Positions 47,142-59,019 of a DNA stretch of 64,000 nt are shown here, one piece after another. The first letter of the stretch is position 1. Each line of letters opens with the position of its first letter. The notes beneath the pieces are model-generated. The model saw only the letters and a list, made by a program, of their open reading frames with translations, ran no database searches and was not told where the DNA came from. Origin of the DNA: Rhodamnia argentea (lineage: Eukaryota; Streptophyta; Magnoliopsida; Myrtales; Myrtaceae); assembly GCF_020921035.1 (NCBI RefSeq), contig NC_063160.1, forward strand, positions 23,159,095 to 23,223,094. Direction: 5' to 3'. The translations under genes and the position numbers were made by a program.

Positions 47142-47586
47142 GGAAAAATTCCAAATAAAGATCTGAAGTGCATTTATTTTCTCAAATACGGATCTGAAGT
47201 GGATATTGTTTCAAATAAATGACTAAAGTGCGCTTATTATTTCAAAGAAGGCTCCGATCAAGGGTACTCGTTATTTGTTGTCATTATTATTATTTTTTCC
47301 TTCTTTTCTTTCTTTTTTATTTTCCTTCCTTTTCGTCGATGGTCGAACATACCGGTCATCGACGAGGGATAGGTGGGTTGCCCTCGTCGGCCACAAGTGA
47401 GCTAGCCCTTGTCGGCCTCGGGTGAGGTCGGCCCTCGCCAATAGCAACAAAGGAAAAAAGAAAGAAAGAAATGGGAAACAAATTTATGAGAATGCCATTG
47501 GTCAAGTGCTTCTTTGAAATAATGAGGGTATTTTAGGCTTTTATTTGAAACAAGAGTTACTTTATGTCCTTATTTGAAATTTTCCC
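47142..47586. mobile_element. Short MULE of the 32113-33362 family
   Basis: The ends GGAAAAATTCCAAATAAAG and GGGAAAATTTCAAATAAGG (other strand) contain the same CAAATA..GAAGTG repeat units as the larger element. A GC patch (GGCCTCGGGTGAGGTCGG type) sits in the middle. No clean 9-bp duplication, so it is older or eroded. Confidence 0.6.
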
Positions 47587-48573
47587 ACGAAATGTGAATT
47601 TTTAAAGGGTCTAAAGCTCAACCCACCTACACCCCCTCTTCGCTTGCAGGTTCAAGTTGGGGATTTTTAGGTGGGACAATTTATTTTCTAGTTTTACATA
47701 TGATTATCCAATGTGCATATTTATCGACTTATTGATTTTAAGAGATGTCGGATACTTAACTTGAAAATTTTTCCATAAAGAAAAAAGTTGCAAATTTATT
47801 TGGAATCTTATAAAAGTATTAAAAATTGTATCTTTTACACAATACGCATAGCATAAAATTTATTATTTTAAAATATTTATTTTTTTTTAGTAATATGGGT
47901 TAGGTCGGGTATAAGTTAGGTACATATAAAATCGGGTATGTCGCTCAATTTGTATTGTATATAAATTGGTCAAAACGAGTTAAGCGGGATTATTTGGTTT
48001 GATCAATTTTTGACTCGACCCACCCGTTTGATAGTCCTACTCACAATGCATGTAAAATTGGCCGAACTCTATAAAAATTTGAGAATTTTGTTTTGCTTGA
48101 GGCGTGATTTATTATTTAACTATTTTAACGAGATTTGGCTTCAGTTCCAACGGGAATTGCTTATGCAGCCAGCACACCTCGTTCATATGGAAGATAACCA
48201 AGGTTAACTTGGGTAATGATACAAAAAATCATTTTAAGGACATCTGATCGGATCCAGACAAACGAATTAGAATCAAAAGAGATTTGAGGCTAGGGCAACT
48301 TCCCGCGTTCAGCCACCACAATCGCACTTGTGAGACTCGAATTCTCGCGGTCGAAATAAATTTTCGCAAATTCATCGTCAAGCGCATGTATAGATTCAAA
48401 TCAAGCGATTCGATCTTGAAATAATCTGCTTTCACGCACCGAGTTAAGTTCTCTATTGCGACGTGGTGTTTATGGTCACAAGTCGAAAAACGATAGACAA
48501 ACACCCACAATATCCGATGTGTTTGCCTTTGGATCATCTCACATTAACCCATCGCATGAGAATTGAGAAAATT
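47587..48573. other. Spacer with a possible MITE end
   Basis: GGGTTAGGTCGGGTATAAG and CACCCGTTTGATAG words at about 47905-48035 resemble the right half of the element type at 35017. No gene. Confidence 0.35.
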
Positions 48574-49675
48574 GTCAAAAAAAAATCTTATATCTATCGT
48601 ACTTTTGCTAATTCAATCCTAAACATTTTAATTTTACCAATCCAGTCCTAAATCTTTTGCATTCATGCCAATTCAATCTTAAAACTTTTGTATTTGTGCT
48701 AATTCAACCATTTTCGATCAATTTTGATCGAAGATTGCTAAAATAGACGTTGGGCAACCCCAACTGGGCTATTTTTAATAATACTTTAATATTTTTCATT
48801 TTTTATTTCTTAATTTATTTTTCAATTTTTTTCTTTTTTCTGGTTCATCTTATTCCTCCCGCCTGTGAGGATTGACCTCGCTAGCCACCGGCCTCGCTGG
48901 GCAAGCTCGGTCTCGCCTAGCCGTGGTGTCACCAGATCTAGGTGAGCTCGCCCAGGCATGAGCAAAATCACAATACGTACCAGACATTGAAGAAGCGAAA
49001 CCCATATTCTATGAAGCAACATCGGAATGGATGAACCTTGGGGGAGACTCGAACATGACAATGGGCAAAATCGATAGTCGCAAAGCCCAAAATAACAGAA
49101 AATGTAGCTGAAACTTATAGAAGGAAAAGCTCGAGATATCCGAAGTAGCGACCAAGGAGGAGCTCGCAAGATGCGAAGTTACAAATTGAGGTTCCGAATT
49201 TTTATTCTGTTAGTGAAGAACAAGTTCGAATTTCGGAGAGCAGAGAGTAGGATTGAGACGAAGTTGAGTGAAAGAGATAGTATGCAAAGCGAGCTCGGCC
49301 TCGCCCAGCCATGGTGTCGCCGGATCTAAGCAAGCTCGCCTAGTGACGGCGGCGTCGGCCTTACCCAATGACGCTAGTTCAAGCCTCGTCGGTGCCTCTA
49401 TCGGTCACCGGATCAACAATTGACTGGAGGAAGAAGACGAACTAAGAATAGAAAACATAAAAAAATTAAATAAATTGAAAAATATTATTAAAAAAATTGC
49501 CCCGTCAGGATCGGCCTGTCAAAGTTGGCCGAATGGACTAAATTTGCATAAATGCAAAAGACTTAAGACTGAATCGACACAATTTTCTTTTTTTAAGAAT
49601 TGGATTAATAAAAATTTAAAAAAATTAGGATTTAATTGATAGAAATGTAATAAGTTTAAATTTTTTTTAAGAATT
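48574..49675. mobile_element. MULE-like element with repeat-unit TIRs and GC-rich middle
   Basis: About 180 bp at the left (AATTCAATCCTAAACATTTT units) is inverted at the right (about 49495-49675). A GC-rich middle contains a direct repeat of about 45 bp (CTAGCCGTGGTGTCACC at 48917-48933 and a near copy at 49305-49321). The boundaries are blurred by T-runs and no target duplication could be set. Related half elements lie at 35400 and 41430. Confidence 0.55.
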
Positions 49676-50533
49676 GGATAAGAGAGCAACGGTATGGAAC
49701 CCACGCCCTTAGCTGAGCTGGAATCAAAATCCCCCACCCAACGCACAACCACATCTCGGTCAGCATCGTCTGGTAACTCTGGTTGGATCACCGCAATCAT
49801 CAAGTGCAAAAGGCCAAGCCTCGCGAGTTGGTATTTTCCCCGTTACTTTAATTCCGGCCCCGCTTAACGTCCGAAACGACATGCAGGTGACTTAATCCCA
49901 CCATAAAGTCAAAGAAGCATCAAGCATCGAGATCAGGCTTCTACGGTGGCAAATGGGACCGGAAAGAATCGAATTACGTATCAGGTAAGGGAAAATGCTC
50001 CTTGAATTATCTATGTAAGACTGTAATTGCTTCATAAGAGAGTACCATTTGGCATTAAAGAGAGCATTGCCGCGATAAAGTGATCTGCATGTTCCAACGG
50101 ACACGAAAAGATAAAAAGGGCGAGGCTCTGCACGAGATGGACCAAAGCAGATAAGGCCTTCGGTGAGTTTAATCCATTCGATGGAAATTGCAACGGCTTG
50201 ATTCGTGACATCTCAAGTACCATATTGAATTCACCACCGATCTCCAACCGATCACCACCTTGTGTGCCTGCCTACTCAAAGTACTTCTTTTGGGGCTTGG
50301 CCTACCGGGAATGGTCGAGTCATTATAAATAGTATTAAAACAGGGCTCTCTCTCTGGTAGCTGTCCGAATGGTTCGTGGGACTTGGTCAGGCGAGGGCGA
50401 GGAGGCAAATCGTATAGCCCCTTGTATATCATTGCTCGTTGCATATGGCAGGTTTATTGTGTAACGAAACACTAGAATATTAGTCATTTTGCCTTTGCTC
50501 TCTCTCTCTCTCCACACCTCTGTCCTTTTGATC
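49676..50533. other. Gene-free spacer
   Basis: No recognised gene. A CT tract lies at about 50500-50512. The right edge holds the target site of the next element. Confidence 0.35.
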
Positions 50534-51485
50534 GAGAAAATATTGGGTGCCCTTCGAGTACCAACACATCTCCATGGCACTCCACTCAAAAATTGCCACG
50601 TGGCAAGCGGGGTCCACATTTCAGATTTTTTTCTAAAATTCATTTCTCATTCACTTTTTATCTTCCCTAAATACCCTCGACCCCACGTTCTGTCTCTCTC
50701 CAAAATTTCTGCAGATCTCACTCTCTCTCCTTTGTAACTCTCTTCCTTCCAGATCTCACTTTCTCTCTCCAAATTTCTGCAAATTATCAATACCCATGCC
50801 CACGAAGTGCCCCACCACCAGCCACCGCGGGATTTCTTTGAATCGAAATCTCAAACTTTCTCGCCGACTTACCGAGAGCCAACACTAAGGATTATCCAAA
50901 GCATTCACAGGGTAATCGGACAAATCATAACGCCCAATTGCGCCGCCTAGTCGGAACCTTCTCGCGACGGTGGAAATCCATTTGAGAGGCGGGATTTTCG
51001 AAAGAGACCCGGAGCCGTCGCCGACTCTGTAGATTGGGGTTTGGGCATTGGAGGGTGGAGAGGGCGACGAAACGGACCGGCGAGTGAGAGTCAGCATAGA
51101 GATCGGGCTGGATGAAGGGCTCGACGATGACAGTTCTAGACTTTACGGCCATTGCCATGGAGAGCTTGTGAGGAGCTAGAAAGGAAGGTCAAAGTTCGGA
51201 GGAAGAAGAAGCTGAAATTGAAGCCGTAATTGACGGAGCTTGACCGACCTGCAAAAATTCGGAAAGGGAGGGGTTGGGGCCTTACAAAGGAAAGAGAAAG
51301 TGAGATCTGCAAAAATTTGGAGAGAGAGAACGTGGGTGCCTTGAGGGCATTTATGGAAGATAAAAAGTGAATGAAAAATGAATTTTAGAAAAATCTGAAA
51401 TGTGAGTCCCCCTTGCCACGCGATAATTTTAGAGTGGAGTGCCGTAGAGATACTTTGGCACTCCAAGAGCATCTAATGTTTTCTC
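50534..51485. mobile_element. MULE-like element with about 190-bp TIRs
   Basis: The left end (GAGAAAATATTGGGTGCCC) and right end (GAGAAAACATTAGATGCTC on the other strand) are inverted repeats extending about 190 bp at high identity, including GGCACTCCACTC and TTCATTCACTTTTTATCTTCC blocks. The flanks CTTTTGATC (50525-50533) and CTTCTGATT (51486-51494) match at 7 of 9 positions, an eroded 9-bp duplication. The middle (about 50800-51240) is GC-richer with short minus-strand open frames, and may be captured sequence. Confidence 0.75.
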
Positions 51486-51714
51486 CTTCTGATTCGCTCA
51501 CAAGAGATTACGGATCTGAAGATTTCTACTCTGTTACGATGTGGGACCTTCCACTCTCCCGCCGCACGAGCTTGTAACAAATTTAGTCCGCGGTGATCGG
51601 CGCTTTCGTTCTACATGCTTGACGCCCCCCAATTCAACCGAACCCCGATTCCCAACCATCATCATACTCCGCGCAATTTGGAAGAAAGATTAAAGCTTGT
51701 GATCGCGACGTTGA
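51486..51714. other. Spacer
   Basis: Short moderately GC-rich interval; no feature recognised. Confidence 0.3.
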
Positions 51715-52248
51715 ATGTCTTCTCCAGGACCAGAGGTGCAGCTGTTCGAATCGATGGATTCTTATGTTTCCGGGATCGAAAAAGATGAGTGCCCAGATCA
51801 AGTTCTGCAGCGTACCGTGTCATTCGCTTCGGGCATCGAATCTTTCTTTGGGGTGCAGAGCAGAGCATTCAACGAGCCGTGCGGTCACATCGCATGCACC
51901 CAGATTTCGCCATCTTCTGTTTATAATTGTCGTCCATGTTTTTTTTATGTTTATCGTCGTTTTTTGTCTGTGGCTGTGCCCCCTGCAGGTCTGATGGAAC
52001 GCGAGACGTCAACGTGGGGTCTCGAGGCCCACGTTGATGCCTGTAATTTCGGAACAAGTCCTTTGAAAAAAAGACAAATCATTGCCGGTTTGTTTATTTC
52101 GCACGACGACGTGCAGATAAGGTGGCGTTTCAATGGCGTCAAGGGTCGTTTTAGCGCGAGCCGTTCATCTAGTGTCGATCCCCCCCATCTGGATGCTCTC
52201 CACTTGTCCCCTCTGCGTAAGCACCAGAGGTCCAAGAGCGACAAATAA
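51715..52248 (+). CDS. Hypothetical open frame, 177 codons
   Basis: Opens MSSPGPEVQLFESMDSY and ends RKHQRSKSDK. The first third is acidic, the middle is Cys/Tyr-rich and looks like translated intron, and the end is Ser/Arg/His-rich. CCCTGCAG before GTCTGATGG could be a splice acceptor. I recognise no domain. It may be chance, or the 5' exon of an unannotated gene. Confidence 0.22.
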   Translation: MSSPGPEVQLFESMDSYVSGIEKDECPDQVLQRTVSFASGIESFFGVQSRAFNEPCGHIACTQISPSSVYNCRPCFFYVYRRFLSVAVPPAGLMERETSTWGLEAHVDACNFGTSPLKKRQIIAGLFISHDDVQIRWRFNGVKGRFSASRSSSVDPPHLDALHLSPLRKHQRSKSDK

Positions 52249-53180
52249 TGAGAAATATTAACTGACACAAGGAGAAAGATCTTAAATTATGTTGGTCGAT
52301 GCAAGAAAACGAGAAGAAAATTCCCACCATTGGACGTGCGTATCTTTGGAATAAGCAAGGCGATCGCGATTGAGATGTCGATTGAAAACAAATGTTACGA
52401 ACTCAATGTTTCTCTTGGGGCTGAAATCTTCACATGAGAGTGTCCACTATGAAAATCCAATTTCGGAGTATTAAGTTATGGACAGTAAATGATAAATTTG
52501 CTGTTCTAATTACAATTATTCATTGATTAGAAAGTTTCTTTGGGTGTGCTCTGTTTCTTAATCAGAAAACAGGGCGAGACAGGAAGATGTTTGAACTTGG
52601 GACCACAGCACAGCACAGCACATTTCTTTCTTGTCCGAGGCAAAAATCACGTGGATTGGATATCTATCTCGACTACTAGAATAACACTTGGTCATAGTTA
52701 TGTGTTTATCCATTTTAAGTCAAACTAATCGTTCAAGGACTCCTCAATGGAAATCATTAGCCCTTAAACATGTTCTGTAGATGATGCGAAAGTCCTTTCC
52801 ATTTGAATTAGATAGCTTTCCCTTGACCCACAAAGAGTAAAAATAAAGTAAAAAGAGAAAGGAGACAGCTGCACGTCACTAGCTAGATCACTAGTTACTG
52901 GACCCCTCTAATGATTCACGATTGTGATTAGAGAAAACCATAATGATGAGATTTAATGGATAGCGAACAAGGCGTGGTCTTTATTGCCAGAACTGCAAGT
53001 AACGTAAGAAATGTGATATTTTTATCAGATTACTTGAAAAAACAAAGCTCCAAAATCTTCATGTGAATGCAATCTGGTTTCAGCTCTTTTACCGCCCACA
53101 TGGAAGTTTCTTTTTTTTTTTTATGGTGCAATCATGGGAAACAATTGTCATCATACATTGAAACCCGGCAAAGCAGACAG
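52249..53180. other. CLC upstream region
   Basis: AT-rich; no gene. CACAGCACAG repeats at 52607-52622 and a T-run near 53112 are the only notable points. Confidence 0.35.
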
Positions 53181-53188
53181 TATATATA
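53181..53188 (+). promoter_or_regulatory. TATA box of the CLC gene
   Basis: TATATATA lies 93-100 bp upstream of the start codon at 53281. This is a plausible position with a 5' UTR of about 65 bp. Confidence 0.5.
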
Positions 53189-53280
53189 CTCCAGTGGGAC
53201 AAAATGAGCACGGACAGAGTGCGTCGTAACAGCAGCTGAAGAGCATTTGTCTTCAGTACAGTCTTCATTTTTTGTTCTTC

Positions 53281-56200
53281 ATGATGGAGGAAGACCCGAA
53301 TCCAGTTGCAGAGGAATCATCGCCAAATGGCATGGCCGGAGAAGCAGATGGAGAAGAGAGAGACCCGGGAAGCATTTCACTGAAGCAGCCACTGCTCAAG
53401 AGACACAGGACACTCTCTTCAAATCCTCTTGCCATGGTTGGAGCTAAAGTTGCACATATAGAGAGCTTGGACTATGAGTAATTTTTTTAAGACAGATCCG
53501 ATTGCAAATTGTCTTGAATTTTTTTTTTTGGAGGGACTTTCTCCATTTTGTTGATGAGTCTTACCTTTCCTTGCAAGATTTTCATCTGCGGATTGGTGCT
53601 TGGTGGGTCCTGTTTTGCAGGATCAATGAGAATGATCTGTTCAAGCATGATTGGAGAAGCAGATCCAAAGTGCAAGTGTTGCAGTACATCTTCTTGAAGT
53701 GGACACTGGCTTTTCTAGTTGGACTCCTCACCGGAATCATCGCCACGCTCATCAATCTTGCTGTGGAGAACATTGCCGGATACAAACTTCTCGCGGTGGT
53801 TCATTTCATAGAGAAGGAAAGGTTTGATCAGTGATGACCACCTCCACTTCGTGATATCGTCCTTCGTGAGAGTAATTGTTTGCTTTTAAGCAAGAAGACT
53901 CGTGGAAATTTTCATACTTCTCGGCAATTGTTTTGATGCAGATACTTAACCGGGTTCCTTTTGTTCACCGGGACCAATTTCATATTGACTCTGTTCGCTG
54001 CTGTTCTGTGCGTGTGTTTTGCTCCAACGGCAGCAGGGCCGGGTATACCAGAGATTAAAGCTTATCTCAATGGCGTCGACACTCCCAACATGTTCGGTGC
54101 CTCAACGCTGATTGTCAAGGTGGGTTGCGCCTCACAGAGGGCTTTCTGTTGTCAATGGAAAATGGCATCTATGTCGGAACTCGCAGGCAATTTACATTCT
54201 AAGTACCATCATAGATTTTGTCCGAGAAGCATTGTCTCGGCTTTAGGTGCTACAGTAGAGGTCTAGCTCGATAGTATGCTCGTAGACTTGAAGAGTGGTT
54301 CAGTTATTTGCGGGTCAGTTGAAAGGTGGTATAAAAAGACAAGCAGCTTTTAATGGTGAAAGTCTTAAAAACAAGTAATGCTCAACGATCTCCTCACTGA
54401 AATTCACTTCTACTCCTGAGATTCAGGGTATAGCAAATACTGAACCAATCCTCTTTCATTTATGACATCAACTACGACGACACTTGCAAGTTGCAATGAA
54501 CTTAGATTAAAATCTTTCCAACAAAGAAGCAGGATTGTATGATGATTGACTACGAGTATTCTAATCTGTACAAGCTTGAAGTGTTTGCCGCGAGAATTGA
54601 CGAGAAATAATACCACCGTGGTTTAGATTGTCGGAAGCATCGGAGCAGTATCTGCAGGCCTTGATCTAGGCAAAGAAGGACCTCTGGTGCACATTGGCAG
54701 CTGCATCGCGTCCTTGCTCGGACAAGGCGGCCCTGATGATTACCGTCTCAGGTGGCGTTGGCTTCGCTACTTCAACAACGACCGGGACAGGAGGGATCTT
54801 ATCACCTGCGGTGCATCATCAGGCGTTTGTGCGGCGTTCAGGGCTCCAGTGGGTGGGGTGCTCTTCTCTCTCGAAGAGGTGGCCACATGGTGGAGGAGTG
54901 CCCTTCTGTGGAGGACATTCTTCAGCACTGCCATTGTGGCAGTGGTTCTTAGGGCCTTCATCGAGTACTGCAACACCGGTAGTTGTGGTCTGTTCGGACA
55001 GGGAGGACTCATCATGTTCGACGTGAGCAATGTTACTGTGAGGTACCATGTGATGGACATCATCCCCGTGACTGTGATCGGCATCATTGGGGGAGTTCTG
55101 GGAAGCCTCTACAACTATGTCCTCCACAAAGTTCTCAGGCTCTACAGTATGATCAATCAGTGAGAACCTCCAACCTTCTCCACATTGTGTCCAAAAGAAA
55201 GACTACATAAGTACTAAAATAGATTCTAAGACTCCACTGTTATTATACAAGTTTATAAATGAGAAGTTTGGGTCGGTAATGTTAGAAGATGACTATCGGT
55301 ATCTGTTGGTCGGATGGCCACTGTCGGTATATCTTTGATAGCTCAGAAAAATGAGGGCTCCAAAAATAAGTAATCTGGGTTATTGAACAAACACTTGCTA
55401 ATGTTAGTATCATCCAATAACCATTTGATGTACTGAGTATTGCATCCTGGACATAGTAACCTGTAAGTCATGGGTGTAACTGAGGCTCTCTTTCTTGCAG
55501 GAAGGGAAGAATACATAAACTTCTGCTGAGCCTGATGGTCTCTTTGTTCACCTCAATCTGCCTGTATGGCCTGCCTTTCCTAGCCAAATGCACGAAGTGT
55601 GACCCCTCCCTCATGGATTCTGTCTGTCCCACCACTGGACGGTCGGGCAACTTCAAGCAATTCAACTGCCCCGACGGGTACTACAATGACCTGGCCACTC
55701 TGCTCCTCACAACTAACGACGATGCCGTTCGGAACATCTTTTCCACAAACACTCCGAGCGAATACCACGCTATGTCTCTTCTCATCTTCTTTGCGCTGTA
55801 TTGGATTTTAGGCGTCTTTACCTTTGGAATTGCCGTGCCATCAGGTCTCTTCCTCCCCATCATTCTTATAGGCTCCGCCTATGGCCGTTTGCTTGGAATG
55901 GCCATGGGCTCCTATACAAACATCGATCAGGGTCTTTACGCTGTCCTCGGTGCAGCCTCTCTCATGTCAGGCTCGATGAGGATGACCGTCTCGCTTTGCG
56001 TGATATTCCTCGAGCTGACCAACAATCTTCTCTTATTACCGATAACTATGATTGTCCTCCTCATATCCAAAACAGTTGGAGACAGTTTCAACCCGAGCAT
56101 CTACGAGATCATACTAGAATTAAAAGGATTACCTTTTCTGGACGCCAATCCTGAGCCATGGATGAGAAATCTCACCGTTGGTGAGCTTGCCGATGCGAAG

Positions 56201-56998
56201 CCAGCACTAGTCACCCTCTGTGGTGTGGAGAAGGTGTCCCGCATAGTGGAAGTTCTGAAAAACACAGTGCACAATGGCTTTCCTGTCGTCGACGAAGGGG
56301 TGTTGCCTCCAGCAGGACTCGCCACCAGGGCGATGGAACTTCATGGATTGATCCTTAGAGCGCATTTGGTCCAAGTGATCAAGAAGAAGTGGTTCCTACA
56401 AGAGAGGAGGAGAACGGAGGATTGGGAAGTGAGGGAGATGTTTTCCTGGATCGATTTGGCAGAGAGGGAAGGGAAGATCGAAGAGGTAGCTGTGACAAGG
56501 GATGAGATGGAGATGTATGTAGATCTGCATCCCTTCACGAACACGACTCCTTACACAGTGGTGGAGAGCATGTCGGTCGCAAAAGCCATGGTGCTCTTCA
56601 GACAAGTGGGGCTGCGACACATGTTGATCGTACCAAAGTATCAAGCAGCTGGGGTGAGTTATCCATGCTTGTCAATCCCATTATCTTCATGTGCTGATAC
56701 TTTTAAATTACAAGCCAGGCAAGATGGTTTCCTTTTTCTTTTGTGGTTTTCTCTCAATGCATTAGGCATAGTTATCGGCAAATCTCCATGTCTGCTCTAA
56801 CAAATGAGACATCAAAGTTGGTATAGCTTCAACTAATAAAGTTTTTAAAAGGAAGATTTCACTTGCCTGACAGCATGCACCGAGTTGCAGGTGTCTCCGG
56901 TGGTTGGGATCTTGTCGAGGCAGGATTTGAGGGCCTACAACATTCTCGCCGCCTTTCCTCACCTGGCGAAATCCAAGGGCAGAGAAGGGGAGCATTGA
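53281..56998 (+). CDS. CLC-a/b type anion channel family protein, vacuolar nitrate/proton exchanger
   Basis: Tonoplast CLC exchanger that loads nitrate into the vacuole. Exons: 53281-53477, 53621-53821, 53942-54119, 54627-55159, 55501-56653, 56891-56998; 2370 nt, 789 residues, near the usual 775-780. The N-tail holds LKQPLLKRHRTLSS and HIESLDYE. The selectivity loop GPGIPE (165-170) has proline at 166, as in nitrate-selective AtCLCa, rather than the serine of chloride types. GKEGP carries the gating glutamate E209, and FSLEEVATWW the proton glutamate E276. The pore continues with GSMRMTVSLCVIFLE. Two CBS domains form the C-terminus (PWMRNLTVGEL; VGLRHMLIVPK joining SPVVGILSRQDLRAYN). Exons 5 and 6 are joined across 237 bp that otherwise stays open into an intron. 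Corresponds to the Arabidopsis CLC-A/CLC-B pair; position favours CLC-B. Confidence 0.95.
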
Positions 56999-57914
56999 GT
57001 CCCCATCCAGATGAAGCAGCTCCGAATTCCCAGTGGAAAGAGACTTCAGAAGATTGATATTCTCAGAGCAACAACCGATATTTTCAATTTCATATTCTTT
57101 GGTCAGGCTTGAAAGAAGATAGAGAGGGAGAGATATGGCGAGGCTGTAAAATTTTCAATCAATTAATAAATTATTCTTTCGCAACTCTTTTTCCCTCGAT
57201 GTCATTCACCTGATCGCTCAATCCTTGACTTCTGCTTTATGTGTGTCTAATGAAGTATTCTTTCTTTCTGAATGCAAGTTGAACGGAGACCTAATCTCAC
57301 CTCATGGCATCAGAGTTTCCACAAGACTCTGCAACCAGTCCTCCTTCCCTACATACTTGTTCATGCATGTTTCCTAGGCTGTGCACGCTAAAGTCGAGCG
57401 GTCTTCCTTTTCCACACTGAATTTCACAAAACGCGACCAAAGAAACGCAGAACCCAACATGCCAAATCCAAAATGGGACAGTGGTTAAAGACTTAAACAG
57501 TAGAAGCAGACGCTTTTCTGTGTGCTTATGAAGGATTATTTCCACCTTCTTAACTTTCTCCAGTTACCGATTCGAAGCCAGGAATCTGATCCAACACTAT
57601 TGTTGCAACAATCGAGAATCGAAATGACAAATGAGGGATTCAAACAATCAAAGTTAACAGCAAAAATCATGATTCTCTCCACAAACATAGTCACAAAAGG
57701 CCCCAGAACGTCATACAATGTCGTTGTCTATCAAGTACCAACGAATGACAGATCGAATTCGCTTCAGTAATTACAAGCACCACTCGCTTCCAACTTCTAC
57801 AACAACAGACATCATAAACACATAGCCAATCAGAACTATCTACCCATCTACCAAATAGTCCCTCTTCCCAGTATACTCTGTATCATTACCCCTATCATCT
57901 CCAAAAGAAAGCAC
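56999..57914. other. Convergent 3' region (CLC / uclacyanin)
   Basis: Probably the 3' UTRs of both genes. AATAAATTATT at about 57164-57174 may serve CLC polyadenylation. No gene seen. Confidence 0.4.
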
Positions 57915-59019
57915 TCAAAAGACTGAGAAGGCACAGAGGGTCACCGGGACCATCAGGGACACGAGAAATGCCGAGCCTGGAAATTCGGGACTGGCAGCAG
58001 AAGCCGAAGCGGGAGAGGACGAAGACGAAGAAGACGACGCCGGAGTGGACGGGGCGTTGCCGGCGACGGTGGTGACCTTGAGCTTCATGCCCTGGCCGCA
58101 GTGGCCGAGGGTCCCGCAGGCAAAGTAGCGGGTGCCGGGCTTGTCGAGCTTGACGACGTCGTTGCCGGTATTGAGGGAGTTGACGCTCGTGCCGGTGTTG
58201 CAGTTCTTGTAGGCGGCTTCACCGGCGAGCTCGACCACGCTGTGGAGGCCTTGAGAGTACTTGAACACTGTTCAACGATGGAGTCAGTACAGTCGTTGGG
58301 TGAAATTTCCACTTTTGGCAAATGGGTTGTTCTTAGAATTCGAAGCTAAGACACCGAAAATCATGTACATGGACTTTCTGTAATTTTTCAAAACAGGAAG
58401 GAAACTTCTAAAGGGAAAGTCACAGATAAAAAGTAGGCAAGCCCTCTATCAGGAGGGATACACAGAGCTTTTGTCATCGCTCTAGGAGCCAATCCCTCGA
58501 TGGGGTAATACGTCGTCATTCACATGCATTTTCTCGTAGTTTTGTACATAAATTTTCACAATCTACTAAATTATGCCGAGCTCGTGTCATATCAGGTTGG
58601 ACGGACCGATTAATTGCTACAATCTCGCAATGAGATGGTATTTCTGCCATGTATGGATAGCCATGTCTGATTATACGAAGAGTATAGTGCAGGCGAGTGT
58701 CCCCGACACAATCTCGAAATCAAATTCTCGAAATTTCTAACCCAAATTTCGTGATTCGTGGAAGCAAGTTATTACTTTTATGACAAACAACCCACTCCTA
58801 AAAGAAGAAGAAGACGACGACGACGGGGACATTACCGAGCTGATCGCCGACTTTGAATGTCTGAGCAGACGTCCAGGAGTTCAAGTCGGTGGATACGTCC
58901 CAGCCTTGGCTTCCTCCAACAACATGTTTCGCAGCCGAAGCTTGTCGGGTGATCACCAAGGACACACAGCAAGCCACAAGCAGTACCAGCACCGCTCTTT
59001 GAGCACCCTCCATCTTCAT
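57915..59019 (-). CDS. Uclacyanin-type phytocyanin (blue copper protein), secreted
   Basis: Exons (minus) 58836-59019 and 57915-58267, GT-AG, 537 nt, 178 residues. Signal peptide (VLLVACCVSLVI, cleaved near ASA) precedes a plastocyanin-like domain starting KHVVGGSQGWDV. Copper ligands are H70 (YSQGLHSVVEL), C112, H117 and axial M122 in CGTLGHCGQGM; Met rather than Gln marks uclacyanin, not stellacyanin. C84 and C118 form the conserved disulfide. A Ser/Pro/Ala-rich linker and a hydrophobic C-terminus (SAFLVSLMVPVTLCAF) suggest a GPI anchor and arabinogalactan decoration. Likely role: wall or plasma-membrane redox protein; partners unknown. The single intron sits at the position usual for the family. 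Matches the cupredoxin At3g27200 in the recalled block. Confidence 0.94.

Noticed and set aside
49680-49810. tRNA-like GTGGGTTCCATACC stretch on the minus strand
   Set aside because: Only a partial B-box resemblance; no acceptor or anticodon arms can be folded.
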